NCBI RefSeq assembly: GCF_006542355.1
Contig: NZ_CP038141.1
Coordinates: 1,866,001-1,930,000, forward strand
From: Swingsia samuiensis
GTDB taxonomy: Bacteria; Pseudomonadota; Alphaproteobacteria; Acetobacterales; Acetobacteraceae
Reading direction: 5' to 3'
DNA: 64,000 nucleotides
Of the stretch, positions 36,924-45,258 are shown piece by piece. Each line of letters begins with the position of its first letter. The first letter of the stretch is position 1. The notes beneath the pieces are model-generated. The model had not been told where the DNA came from, searched no databases, and was given only the letters and a program-made list of their open reading frames with translations. The position numbers and the translations under genes are program-made.

Positions 36924-39248
36924 TTGGCATTGTCTGGCTCAGAAATCATCGATCCGGCGCGTAGCCCAGCTAATATTCGTCGACGAATTTGGCAGTTTTT
37001 AGGGCCGGTTTTGGGGGTTGTCCTAGTCATTGCAACAATCAGCGCTATAAGTTTACATAATTATAGATCCACACGAAATGGGGTTATTTCGTTGTCATCT
37101 GATTTGCTTCGAAATTTGCAGCGTTATATTGCTCAGGAGCTGAATAATTATATTTCTCCGGCTATGGAAAGCGCTGGAATAGCGAATGATATGTTTCTGG
37201 ATCCGATAACGGATCAAGTGCCACAAACATTTATGCTGTATGGGCGCTCCATGCTGGCCCATATGCCGCAAGTTGACAGCTTCTATCTTGCAAATGATCA
37301 GGGGCAGTTTTGGTTGGTCATTCGTCATGGCGACGGTTACGATCAAACACATTTGCAAAAAGAAAATGGTCAAATGGTCTACCGCCATGTGTACGTAGAT
37401 CAAAAGGGCACTTTCAAAGGAACTGGGTTTGATCCTGCATCTGCTCCACCATCATCTAAGCCATGGTTTCGTGGAGCTGTTGAGCGTGCGGGAAAAGGGG
37501 ACGAAGCCCTATATTGGACAGATCCTTACGCCTATATGGCCACACACCAGTTTATTATAACGGCATCCATAGCTTTCCGTACGAGCGATGGTCACCAAGC
37601 TGTTTTTGCAATTAATATTTCGTTGAATCGATTAACTGACTTTCTTAACCACTTGCAGGTGGGGCGTAGTGGGCAGGCCGTTATTGTTGACATGCAGGGC
37701 CATATTATTGCTGGCCATAATGCGGAAGCGTTGCGAAAAAGTGTTGGGTTTGATCCATCGAAGGTGAAGCTTGACCCTGACACACAGCCTGTTTTTGTAA
37801 GAGCGCTAAATGAATTTCGAATTAAGGGATCAGGCCCTGGTATCGTTAATTCTCGCGGCCGTAATTATGTAACAATCGCGACGGAAACAACGTCTATACA
37901 TCGTCACTGGGTATTATTGATTAATGCTCCTGAAAGTGACTTTTCGGCTTTCGAAGTAAACGATCGTAAACAAACCATAATCTTCTCAGTTCTGGTTGTA
38001 AGCCTTGCGTGTGTGCTCGCGTTGGGGTTGATCCTTCGTGGGCGTCAAGTGGATGGTCTTAAAAAACTACTGGATCAGACGCGGGAACAAATCAGAGGAG
38101 AAGATGCGGCGATATATGAAATTGCAAATACGCCGGATCTTTTCGATAGCTCAACAGATGTTCCTATTTTAACTGAAACATTGACGTCCGCTACTGGCGC
38201 CCGCAGAGCAAGTTTGTGGCGGTTATTACCCGATGGCGAACGGTTGCTGTGTGAAGATATGTTTGACGCTGCTAAAGATGTTCATAGTACGGGTATAGAA
38301 ATTCTTCAGCGGGATAATGCGCAGCTTTTTGATGTTTTGAAAGAAGGATATCCGCTTGTAATTGATGATGCGGCTTCAGATGAACGAACAATGCTCTTTC
38401 AGCGCGTTGTGATGAAACTAGCAGATACGAACAAGTTAGTATTTCACCCCATAATGCATGGGCATCAACCTGTTGGTGTCGTTATTTTGGAAGATCCAAG
38501 CCACATTAATTCCATGGATCATATTATAGCCATGGTGTCTTCTGTTGCGTTGGTACGTTTCTCTCACGCGATAGAAAAGACGAGCGCAATAGAAAATGAT
38601 CGTGAGGATTTGCATCAAGATCTTCAAGAAACCCGTTATGACCAAGGTTTCTTGGTTCACATGCCAGAGGAAAATAATGACCAGTTTGTTCCGTCAGGTG
38701 TATATCCACAAGTGCCGGTAATGGTTATTATTTTTTCGGATCCTTATATTGTAACGCAAAAACAAGCCGTAGCCACGGGGATGTCTATTGTTTCAGCCTT
38801 GGCTGAAAAAGTGCAAGATATTGTTCGGGATGCGGGTCTATTTTCGGCACAAGTGATTAGCAATCGTTTGGTTCTTATTGGGGAATGTTCCATGGAACCA
38901 GATCCGAATATGGTGTTGCGCCTTGCAGATGTGGCGATTTCCATCCGAGAAGCTAGCCTTACCCTTTTGGCGAATGCAGATATGGCCCCAATATTTAGTA
39001 TTGGTTTAGATATTGGTCCCGTAATGGCGGCAATGCTTGGAAAAGACCCTGCCGTTTTTAATATATGGGGAGAGGCCGTTAATACGGCTGAATTGTTGGC
39101 AAATAGCGTTCAAGATGCAGGAACAATTAAAGTTTCTGAACAGTTTTACATGAAATTAAGGGATCATTTCCTCTTTCGGTCTAGAGGAAATTTTTACTTG
39201 CCCGGAACAGGGGTAACGAGAAGCTTTATTTTGGCAGGGCGTCGATGA
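36924..39248 (+). CDS. Membrane receptor with CACHE, GAF and degenerate cyclase-like domain
   Basis: This 774-residue protein has a first membrane helix (about residues 22-45), an extracytoplasmic double-CACHE-like sensor (about 46-345, with KPWFRGAVERA and ALYWTDPYAYMATHQFIIT), a second helix (about 350-372), a GAF-like domain (about 400-545) and a class III cyclase homology domain (about 596-770). In the last, one metal Asp (606) and Asn720 are kept. By my alignment the second metal Asp is Asn647 and the transition-state Arg is Leu724, so the domain is probably not catalytic. The start TTG at 36924 (or 36930) follows GGGAG. Its TGA overlaps the ATG of the MlaE gene. Role unknown; it probably regulates or assembles with the transporter. 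Confidence 0.75.
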   Translation: MALSGSEIIDPARSPANIRRRIWQFLGPVLGVVLVIATISAISLHNYRSTRNGVISLSSDLLRNLQRYIAQELNNYISPAMESAGIANDMFLDPITDQVPQTFMLYGRSMLAHMPQVDSFYLANDQGQFWLVIRHGDGYDQTHLQKENGQMVYRHVYVDQKGTFKGTGFDPASAPPSSKPWFRGAVERAGKGDEALYWTDPYAYMATHQFIITASIAFRTSDGHQAVFAINISLNRLTDFLNHLQVGRSGQAVIVDMQGHIIAGHNAEALRKSVGFDPSKVKLDPDTQPVFVRALNEFRIKGSGPGIVNSRGRNYVTIATETTSIHRHWVLLINAPESDFSAFEVNDRKQTIIFSVLVVSLACVLALGLILRGRQVDGLKKLLDQTREQIRGEDAAIYEIANTPDLFDSSTDVPILTETLTSATGARRASLWRLLPDGERLLCEDMFDAAKDVHSTGIEILQRDNAQLFDVLKEGYPLVIDDAASDERTMLFQRVVMKLADTNKLVFHPIMHGHQPVGVVILEDPSHINSMDHIIAMVSSVALVRFSHAIEKTSAIENDREDLHQDLQETRYDQGFLVHMPEENNDQFVPSGVYPQVPVMVIIFSDPYIVTQKQAVATGMSIVSALAEKVQDIVRDAGLFSAQVISNRLVLIGECSMEPDPNMVLRLADVAISIREASLTLLANADMAPIFSIGLDIGPVMAAMLGKDPAVFNIWGEAVNTAELLANSVQDAGTIKVSEQFYMKLRDHFLFRSRGNFYLPGTGVTRSFILAGRR

Positions 39249-40054
39249 GTTTCTTAGACAAAATTCCTTTTGTAAGAAACTTTTTGCAGCGTTTGGGAGC
39301 CGTTTCCCGTTCGCAAATGCGATTTACGCTTATGTTGATCGGTGTTTCATGGGGGGTCATGCGTGAAGCAGCTTTTCCAACATCATGGCGAAGGACGGTA
39401 AGAATTGAGTTTTGGTCGACGCTTAAGCAAGCAATTGGCGGTGGTTTACTCAGTGTTCTAGTAACGGCAGGGTTAACGGGTTTTGGAATTGTTGCTCAAG
39501 CTGTTTATTGGCTTGGTTTTGCAGGGATGGCACAGCTTACAGGGTCTATTTTGTCGACTGTGCTCGTAAGAGAAATTGCACCTATTCTTGTGGGTGTTAT
39601 TTTGCTCGGACGTTCGGGGATGTTGATTTTAACTGAGCTTGGTATGCTGAGTACTGGTGGTCAAATGAGGGTCTTAATGGGGATGGGGATAGATCCCTTT
39701 TTCGCTTTCATTTTACCCAGAAGCCTTGCAATGACAGTTGGAGGTTTTACTCTAGGGGTTATATTTAGTTCAGCAGCACTTTTAGTGGGATATGTTGTTT
39801 GTAGAGCTGAAGGCGTTATTACAATGTCGCTTTGGTCCTTTCTCGACCAAGTGACAAGTAGCATGCATTTAATTGATTATATTTCTATTTTTGCAAAATT
39901 TGTTTTTAGTGGATTTGCCGTTGGTATTTGTTGTTGTTTATCAGGGATTGATACGACAACAGATGATGATCTCGCTTCTTTGATGCCTCGAGGTTTTGCG
40001 CGTGGAATGTTATCGATTATGATTATCAATGTTGTTTTAAGCGTTTGGTTATAA
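39245..40054 (+). CDS. mlaE: MlaE-family lipid ABC transporter permease
   Basis: This 269-residue membrane protein has the MlaE pattern: the LVREIAPILVGVILLGRSG segment, ELGMLSTGGQMRVLMGMGIDP as the coupling region and ILPR as its end. Five or so membrane segments follow the N-terminal amphipathic part. MlaE forms the inner-membrane core of MCE transporters that move phospholipids between membranes. The usual Glu of the VTEQ coupling loop is Gly here, notable because the partner ATPase is also degenerate. The ATG overlaps the receptor stop by four bases. Confidence 0.93.
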   Translation: MSFLDKIPFVRNFLQRLGAVSRSQMRFTLMLIGVSWGVMREAAFPTSWRRTVRIEFWSTLKQAIGGGLLSVLVTAGLTGFGIVAQAVYWLGFAGMAQLTGSILSTVLVREIAPILVGVILLGRSGMLILTELGMLSTGGQMRVLMGMGIDPFFAFILPRSLAMTVGGFTLGVIFSSAALLVGYVVCRAEGVITMSLWSFLDQVTSSMHLIDYISIFAKFVFSGFAVGICCCLSGIDTTTDDDLASLMPRGFARGMLSIMIINVVLSVWL

Positions 40055-40060
40055 TCGGTT

Positions 40061-40789
40061 ATGTCAGAGAATAACGACTACCAGAATGAACGACAGATTA
40101 TAGATCCTATTCTAGAATTAATTGATGCGCGCCCTCAATTTGATGAGGGTGGCTTATCCTCTGTACGTTATAACTTACGTCTCAATCCGGGAGATTGTGT
40201 TTTAATTGAAAGCAAGGATGTTCAGCAGGCTGCTAAATTTACGGATATGTGTCTTGGGCTTGTTGACCTAACAGAAGGACAAATCCGGTGTATGGGTTTG
40301 GATTGGGCAGATTTGGATGAAAAAAGGCAAGCTGCGTTAAGAGGGCGAGTAGGCCGGATTGTTTCTAATGGCGGATGGATAGACCTTTATGGAACACACA
40401 TGAACATTCTGTGGCCTCAATTATACCACACAAAAATACCGGAGAAGGTATTAATACAGCGTGCCGTGAAATTAGGGATAAAATTTGGTTTGCCGGGGCT
40501 CCCTGTTGATGTTCCTAATAAATTGACGGCATTAGATCGTTCTCGCGCAGATTGTGTGAGGGCTTTTCTGGGCAATCCTTCGCTTTTATTATTGGAAAAC
40601 CCAATGGGGAATGCTTCAGAAGATTTGAATATAGCTTTTTTAGAGATGTTGACTGAAGTGCGTAATCAAGGATGTGCTGTTATTTGGTTAGCCCCTGATG
40701 ACAAGGGGTGGAAAAACTATAAAAAGGATACAACTTTTCAGTTGCGTCTTATGGATGATGGATTGGTTTCTGCCAAGAAGAGGTCGTGA
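40061..40789 (+). CDS. MlaF-like ABC protein lacking ATPase motifs
   Basis: This 242-residue protein is in the MlaF position and follows the ABC fold: GDCVLIES for the P-loop strand, VSNGGWIDLYGTHMNIL for the Q-loop region, LTALDRSRAD in place of the LSGG signature, LLLLENP for Walker B. All catalytic elements are changed. No GxxGxGKS/T exists (residues 50-60 are ESKDVQQAAKF), the Walker B Asp is Glu179, the catalytic Glu is Asn180, and the switch His is replaced (Pro212 by eye). It should neither bind nor hydrolyse ATP in the normal way. The frame is intact and coupled to its neighbours, so it is not a decayed gene. A structural or regulatory role in the transporter is inferred. Confidence 0.82.
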   Translation: MSENNDYQNERQIIDPILELIDARPQFDEGGLSSVRYNLRLNPGDCVLIESKDVQQAAKFTDMCLGLVDLTEGQIRCMGLDWADLDEKRQAALRGRVGRIVSNGGWIDLYGTHMNILWPQLYHTKIPEKVLIQRAVKLGIKFGLPGLPVDVPNKLTALDRSRADCVRAFLGNPSLLLLENPMGNASEDLNIAFLEMLTEVRNQGCAVIWLAPDDKGWKNYKKDTTFQLRLMDDGLVSAKKRS

Positions 40790-41745
40790 TGTTTCGGATA
40801 CGTCGTGTAGATAGTGCTCGTCCTCTTTTTAAAAATCGGTATGCAGATGAATGGGTAGGCCTTCTTGTTCTTGGTGCGCTCATTTTATTTGCAGGAGCTT
40901 TGACAGAAGCTGGTTTGCTCAAAAAATGGCTTACACCAGAAAAGAAGATTCATTTTGTTTTGCCAGAGAGTGGTGTAGCAGGCCTTGCGATTGGTAATGA
41001 TATTGAAATTATGGGTGTCCATGCTGGAGAAATTCGTAATCTGGATTTGAACCAGGAAGGACATATGTATGCAGAAGGTGAGATAGAGCCTCAGTTTATT
41101 CCTTTCATTCGTCAAGATAGTTCTGCTGTAATTCGACACCGTTTTGTCGTTGCGGGTGCAAGTTACATTGAATTGAGCCGAGGTGCAGGCCAACCTCTTG
41201 ATTGGGGGTATGCTGTTCTAAATGCGACGGTTGAACCTAACCCTGCCGATGTCATTACCAAAACAGTAATTGATCTTCGTGGTCTTTTGCTGCCTGCTAT
41301 GAATAATGTTCAGCAAATGACGAAGCAGCTGAATGATATGCTGACAGATATGCACTCAGGGAAAGGAACTGTGGGTGGTCTTCTCTATAAAGATACGGTT
41401 CTTCAGCATGCGAACCAAGTTTTAGAAAATCTGAACGATACGATTGCGAAGTTGAAACCTGTAGAAAATCAATTAAACATCGTTATGAAGAATGCAAACG
41501 GCACCGTTGAGAATGTCCGTGCGACGACGGCATCCTTGCGGAAAGATATGCCACAAGTTCATCAGACGTTAAGTCATGTTAATGATGCTACAGCCCAGCT
41601 TCCTACTTTATTAACCCAAGCAGAAGCGAGTGCGAATAGCTTGCGGAAGTTAATGGATCAAATAAGAGGGCTTTGGATCCTTGGGGGAAGTGGAAGTGCA
41701 AAATCTTCGTCACAGCGTCTTCCAGCACAAGCGGTAAAACCATGA
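40789..41745 (+). CDS. mlaD: MlaD/MCE-domain protein
   Basis: The 318-residue protein has one membrane helix (about residues 23-45), an MCE domain (about 52-130, with GVAGLAIGNDIEIMGVHAGEIR and AGASYIELSRG) and a long helical tail (about 150-290) typical of MlaD-like substrate-binding rings. It is anchored in the inner membrane and faces the periplasm. The ATG at 40789 overlaps the previous stop as TGATG and is preceded by AAGAGG. A longer tail than Escherichia coli MlaD suggests a PqiB/YebT-like or LetB-like needle is not formed, as only one MCE domain exists. Confidence 0.93.
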   Translation: MFRIRRVDSARPLFKNRYADEWVGLLVLGALILFAGALTEAGLLKKWLTPEKKIHFVLPESGVAGLAIGNDIEIMGVHAGEIRNLDLNQEGHMYAEGEIEPQFIPFIRQDSSAVIRHRFVVAGASYIELSRGAGQPLDWGYAVLNATVEPNPADVITKTVIDLRGLLLPAMNNVQQMTKQLNDMLTDMHSGKGTVGGLLYKDTVLQHANQVLENLNDTIAKLKPVENQLNIVMKNANGTVENVRATTASLRKDMPQVHQTLSHVNDATAQLPTLLTQAEASANSLRKLMDQIRGLWILGGSGSAKSSSQRLPAQAVKP

Positions 41746-42503
41746 GATATACAGTTTGTGGAGCTTTTTTCTTGCTTCTTGCGAGTTGCTCATCTGGAAA
41801 TTCCGGCAAACAGCCTGATTCTCAATATGAAGATGCAATGGAGACTGGCCGGAGTGTTTTTGATATGGGACACCCCGATCAGGCCGAAATGCAATATCGA
41901 GCAGCAATGAAGCGTGCTTTGCTGCGAGCCGATCCTCAGCAAATACATGATGCAGGGTTTAATTTGGCAACCTCTCTTGTCCGAGAGAAGAAACCGGCAC
42001 AGGCCATACAAGAAGTAGATAAAACGTTAGCTACGCTTAGCTTGTATAATTATAATAATAATTTGGATTTTTATCTCATTAAAGCCGCCGCCGCCGCACA
42101 ACAGAAAAATTGGGTGATGGCAGAAGGTTTTTCTTTAAAAGCTTTGAAATCATCGGATGGGTCAACGCACGATCAAGCGGCTTATCTCGCTGGAATAAGT
42201 GCTGATGCTCTAGGAGATAGAAATTTATTAGCCCAAATGAAAGAGGCGCTAAGTCCGGCTAAAGGAAAAACGACAATTAGTCTGGATTATCAAGAGTTGT
42301 CGGCTCGTCTGGATGTTAAAGATCATCATTATTCGCAGGCTTTAACGCAAGCTATGCAGCTGGTGCAGGAGCGACGAGATGCCTTGGATTATGACGGGAT
42401 GCGCAATGCATTACTGATTGGGGCGTATGCAGCAGAAGGAATGGGTAATATGCAAGAAGCTGCAAATTTACGGCAACAGGAAAATTTAAGCGCGCAGAAA
42501 TAA
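41742..42503 (+). CDS. TPR-like lipoprotein of the Mla operon
   Basis: This 253-residue protein has a signal peptide ending in the lipobox LLASC, so it is a lipoprotein. The mature part is Ala/Gln-rich and helical, with TPR-like pairs (AMETGRSVFDMGHPDQAEMQYRAAM, and ALTQAMQLVQERRDALDY). The ATG at 41742 overlaps the mlaD stop as ATGA; the longer open frame lies in mlaD. It replaces the usual MlaB/MlaC position, but it has no similarity that I recognise to MlaC (DUF330/VacJ partners) or to MlaB. It could link the transporter to the outer membrane. Confidence 0.85.
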   Translation: MRYTVCGAFFLLLASCSSGNSGKQPDSQYEDAMETGRSVFDMGHPDQAEMQYRAAMKRALLRADPQQIHDAGFNLATSLVREKKPAQAIQEVDKTLATLSLYNYNNNLDFYLIKAAAAAQQKNWVMAEGFSLKALKSSDGSTHDQAAYLAGISADALGDRNLLAQMKEALSPAKGKTTISLDYQELSARLDVKDHHYSQALTQAMQLVQERRDALDYDGMRNALLIGAYAAEGMGNMQEAANLRQQENLSAQK

Positions 42504-42520
42504 GAATTAGAAAAAGTTTT

Positions 42521-42560
42521 AGGGCATTTTATGATGATAAAATGCCCTAGGCTTTTTATG
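42521..42560. terminator. Bidirectional terminator between Mla operon and bioB
   Basis: AGGGCATTTTAT (42521-42532) pairs perfectly with ATAAAATGCCCT (42537-42548) around a GATG loop. A T run (TTTTT) follows on the plus strand and a similar T run on the minus strand, so it serves both the Mla operon and bioB. Confidence 0.8.
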
Positions 42561-43596
42561 CGTGTAAAGCTTCCGTTGTGGTGTTTGTCGCCACTTGAGG
42601 GCGTAGAGATCCCATATCTTCTTCGGATTGAACCATTGGTGTCATTCCAAGAGAAGATAAAAGCTGTCTATCTCGATGCTCTGCCGGATTGGGTGTTGTG
42701 AGGAGTTTCTCTCCACAGAAAATAGAATTTGCTCCAGCAAGGAAACACAAAGCATGAGCTTCATCAGTCATGTTTTCACGGCCAGCAGCTAAGCGAACGT
42801 GGCTTTGAGGCATCATAATACGTGCAGTGGCAATCATTCGGACAAAAGTAATCGGATCAACTTCTTCCGCATCTCCTAGCGGGGTACCTTCAACTCTTAC
42901 CAATAAGTTGATAGGAACGCTTTCTGGATGTTTAGGGAGGTTAGCAAGAGTGGCTAACAAGCCAGCACGATCTGAAAGATCCTCTCCCATCCCTACAATG
43001 CCACCACAACACACGTTAATTCCGGCATCGCGAACATTGGCGAGTGTATCTAACCGCTCTTGATAGGTCCGTGTTGAAATGATGGTGTCGTAAAATTCTT
43101 CAGACGTGTCGAGATTATGATTGTAATAATCAAGCCCAGCGTCTTTTAAGCGTTGCGTTTGATTTGTGTTAAGCATCCCTAACGTAACGCATGTTTCAAG
43201 CCCGAGGGATTTGACGCCTTTAATCATATCACACACAGCGTCTAAATCATGCTCTTTAGGTGAGCGCCACGCTGCTCCCATACAGAATCGACCTGCACCT
43301 GCAGCTTTGGCGGCGCGTGCTTCGGTTAAAACTTTTTCAACTGCCATGAGACGTTCAGCTTTGACGCCTTTTTCATGTCTTGCACTTTGAGGGCAATAGG
43401 CACAATCCTCAGGGCAACCACCTGTTTTGATTGAAAGGAGTGTAGAAATCTGCACTTTTGTCGGATCAAAATACCGATGATGTAAGGTTTGCGCTCGGAA
43501 CATGAGTTCAGGGAAAGGGAGGCGAATCAAGGATTCGACTTCCTCTTTTGTCCAATCATGGCGGATGTCTGATTGTGTGACTTTTGGTGCCGTCAT
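42556..43596 (-). CDS. bioB: Biotin synthase
   Basis: BioB is a radical-SAM enzyme that inserts sulfur into dethiobiotin. The 346-residue protein has the 4Fe-4S triad Cys61/Cys65/Cys68 ([12 protein letters not shown]) and the conserved [18 protein letters not shown] and LAAGRE blocks for the second cluster and substrate. No bioA, bioD or bioF gene is in the window. It is divergent from the ferritin-like gene; no BioR or BirA operator is obvious in the 43597-43697 gap. Confidence 0.97.
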   Translation of the reverse strand: MTAPKVTQSDIRHDWTKEEVESLIRLPFPELMFRAQTLHHRYFDPTKVQISTLLSIKTGGCPEDCAYCPQSARHEKGVKAERLMAVEKVLTEARAAKAAGAGRFCMGAAWRSPKEHDLDAVCDMIKGVKSLGLETCVTLGMLNTNQTQRLKDAGLDYYNHNLDTSEEFYDTIISTRTYQERLDTLANVRDAGINVCCGGIVGMGEDLSDRAGLLATLANLPKHPESVPINLLVRVEGTPLGDAEEVDPITFVRMIATARIMMPQSHVRLAAGRENMTDEAHALCFLAGANSIFCGEKLLTTPNPAEHRDRQLLSSLGMTPMVQSEEDMGSLRPQVATNTTTEALHA

Positions 43597-43697
43597 GTTG
43601 TAATCTCCAACGTTATTGCGTCACACCTACCCAAAATGGTTCTGACGTGCCATCTCATTATCACGCATATGAGCAGGGAAATGGACGAGGCAAAGTA

Positions 43698-44519
43698 ATG
43701 AAACACTGGCGAATTGAGCAGATGGATTGGAATTCTTTTGATCCATCTAAGGTAGATCCGAATATTATTCCACTAGTAAAGTCAGCATCAGTGGTGGAAA
43801 AAAACGGTTTGGACTATGCAGAGTACCTCAAACATGTGTTTGTAGGGGACCCAGATTTTAGTGAGGCCGCAGCAAATTGGGCTGTTGAAGAGGTCCAGCA
43901 TGGGGATGCTTTAGGGCGCTGGGCCATGCTTGCTGATCCTGAGTGGGATTATGAATCTGCTGTGACGCGGTATCGTGCTTCCTATACGATTGAAGCCGAT
44001 GTGGACGCGTCTATTCGTGGCTCGCGGACAGGAGAATTGATCGCGCGCTGTATGGTGGAGACAGGGACATCGTCTTTTTATACGGCACTGGCTGATGCAA
44101 CGGAGGAGCCGTTGTTAAAAGCAATTTGTAAGCAGATTGCCGCCGATGAATACAGACATTTTAAACTCTTTTATGACCATATGCACCGTTACTTAAAACG
44201 GGAGAAACTAAGCGTATGGGAAAGAACTCGTATTGCTTTGGGCCGTGTGACCGAAAGTGAAGATGATGAGCTTGCATCGGCTTATCATACGACGAACGAA
44301 CCTGTTGGTGTGCCGTATGATCATAAACGGTGCATTGCGGCCTATATGTCAAAAGCGATGGGTTTTTATCAGCCGAAACATATTGATCGTGTGACGGCCA
44401 TGATTTTTAAGACCATTGGTTTTACACCACATTCGCGTTGGCAAAAACTTGCCGCTAAGGGTGTGTATCGTTTGATTAAGTGGAGACAGAAAAGCTTTAT
44501 CCGGCAGGCTGCGGTATAA
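43698..44519 (+). CDS. Ferritin-like di-iron carboxylate protein
   Basis: This 273-residue helical protein has the six di-iron ligands in ferritin-like order: Glu34, Glu65 and His68 (ExxH), Glu121, Glu151 and His154 (ExxH). The C-terminal 100 residues are extra, basic and contain GFTPHSRW and a Lys/Arg-rich tail. Relatives include acyl-ACP desaturases, rubrerythrins and MiaE-like hydroxylases; the substrate is not evident. The ATG at 43698 has GAGG seven bases upstream, and the longer frame overlaps bioB. It lies next to bioB and before a secreted Dabb protein gene. Confidence 0.75.
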   Translation: MKHWRIEQMDWNSFDPSKVDPNIIPLVKSASVVEKNGLDYAEYLKHVFVGDPDFSEAAANWAVEEVQHGDALGRWAMLADPEWDYESAVTRYRASYTIEADVDASIRGSRTGELIARCMVETGTSSFYTALADATEEPLLKAICKQIAADEYRHFKLFYDHMHRYLKREKLSVWERTRIALGRVTESEDDELASAYHTTNEPVGVPYDHKRCIAAYMSKAMGFYQPKHIDRVTAMIFKTIGFTPHSRWQKLAAKGVYRLIKWRQKSFIRQAAV

Positions 44520-44535
44520 GGGCGAGGGGCTGTAA

Positions 44536-45156
44536 ATGATTATGCAAAAAAAGACATTTCGTCAGAGTTGGTTAAAGATTGTATTAGGAACGTCTTTATT
44601 GATTTTGGCGCAACACGGAGAGGCTTCGGCCGCTCCGTATTATTTGCCAATTGCTGGGTATGGCCCCACGGCACCGAATGCACTGAGTGCTGAAGGTTTG
44701 TCATTGCAGCAATATGCTCATCAAGTTGGATATGCAAAATTTACAGCCCCAGATTGGCAGGAGGGGAATGTTCGTCATGTGGTAATGCTTCGGTATAAAG
44801 AAGGCACCACAATGGACCAACGCAATGAAGTGACACGCCGCTTTTTACACTTGGCACAAGATAGTCGACGCCCGAACGGGAAGGCCGTCATTAAATCGAT
44901 TGAATATGGTGATCAAAGTACGGGGTCTGGCTTAAGCTACGGGTTTCAACAAATTTTTGTTGTAAGCTTCAGGTCGGAAGGAGATCGGAATTATTTTATT
45001 GGAAAGCCTGTCGTCACCGATCCTCAGTATTTTGACCCTGCACATGAAGCTTTTGTGCAGTTTTCTGCACCTTATATCGAGAAAGTTTTAGTGTTTGATT
45101 ATAATGTTCGTGCTGTGATGAATAAGGATGTTTCATCTAAAAAGCGGAAGCATTGA
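44536..45156 (+). CDS. Secreted Dabb-domain protein
   Basis: This 206-residue protein has a signal peptide (hydrophobic core IVLGTSLLILAQHGEASA) and a stress-responsive alpha/beta-barrel (Dabb) domain at about residues 78-190, with RHVVMLRYKEG, a GLSYGFQQIFVVSFRS strand pair and DPAHEAFVQFSAPYIEKVLVFDY. Dabb proteins are small dimeric barrels, some binding hydrophobic ligands. Export of a Dabb protein is less common than a cytosolic form. It follows the ferritin-like gene by 16 bases and probably shares its transcript. The role is unknown. Confidence 0.8.
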   Translation: MIMQKKTFRQSWLKIVLGTSLLILAQHGEASAAPYYLPIAGYGPTAPNALSAEGLSLQQYAHQVGYAKFTAPDWQEGNVRHVVMLRYKEGTTMDQRNEVTRRFLHLAQDSRRPNGKAVIKSIEYGDQSTGSGLSYGFQQIFVVSFRSEGDRNYFIGKPVVTDPQYFDPAHEAFVQFSAPYIEKVLVFDYNVRAVMNKDVSSKKRKH

Positions 45157-45207
45157 GGACGTGAAGAATAAAATAAACTTCATTTCATAAATGTCTCTTT
45201 GACGGAA

Positions 45208-45257
45208 TGATCTTTTTGACCTCATGATGGAGCATTACTCAAGATCAAGAGGTCAAA
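45208..45257 (+). promoter_or_regulatory. Overlapping hairpins covering the ribosome binding site of the peptidase gene
   Basis: TTTGACCTC (45215-45223) pairs perfectly with GAGGTCAAA (45249-45257), whose AGAGG is the ribosome binding site of the peptidase GTG at 45259. The adjacent TGATCTT (45208-45214) can pair instead with AAGATCA (45241-45247). The two stems cross, so they exclude each other or form a pseudoknot. A translational on/off switch is suggested by inference. Confidence 0.45.
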
Positions 45258-45258
45258 T

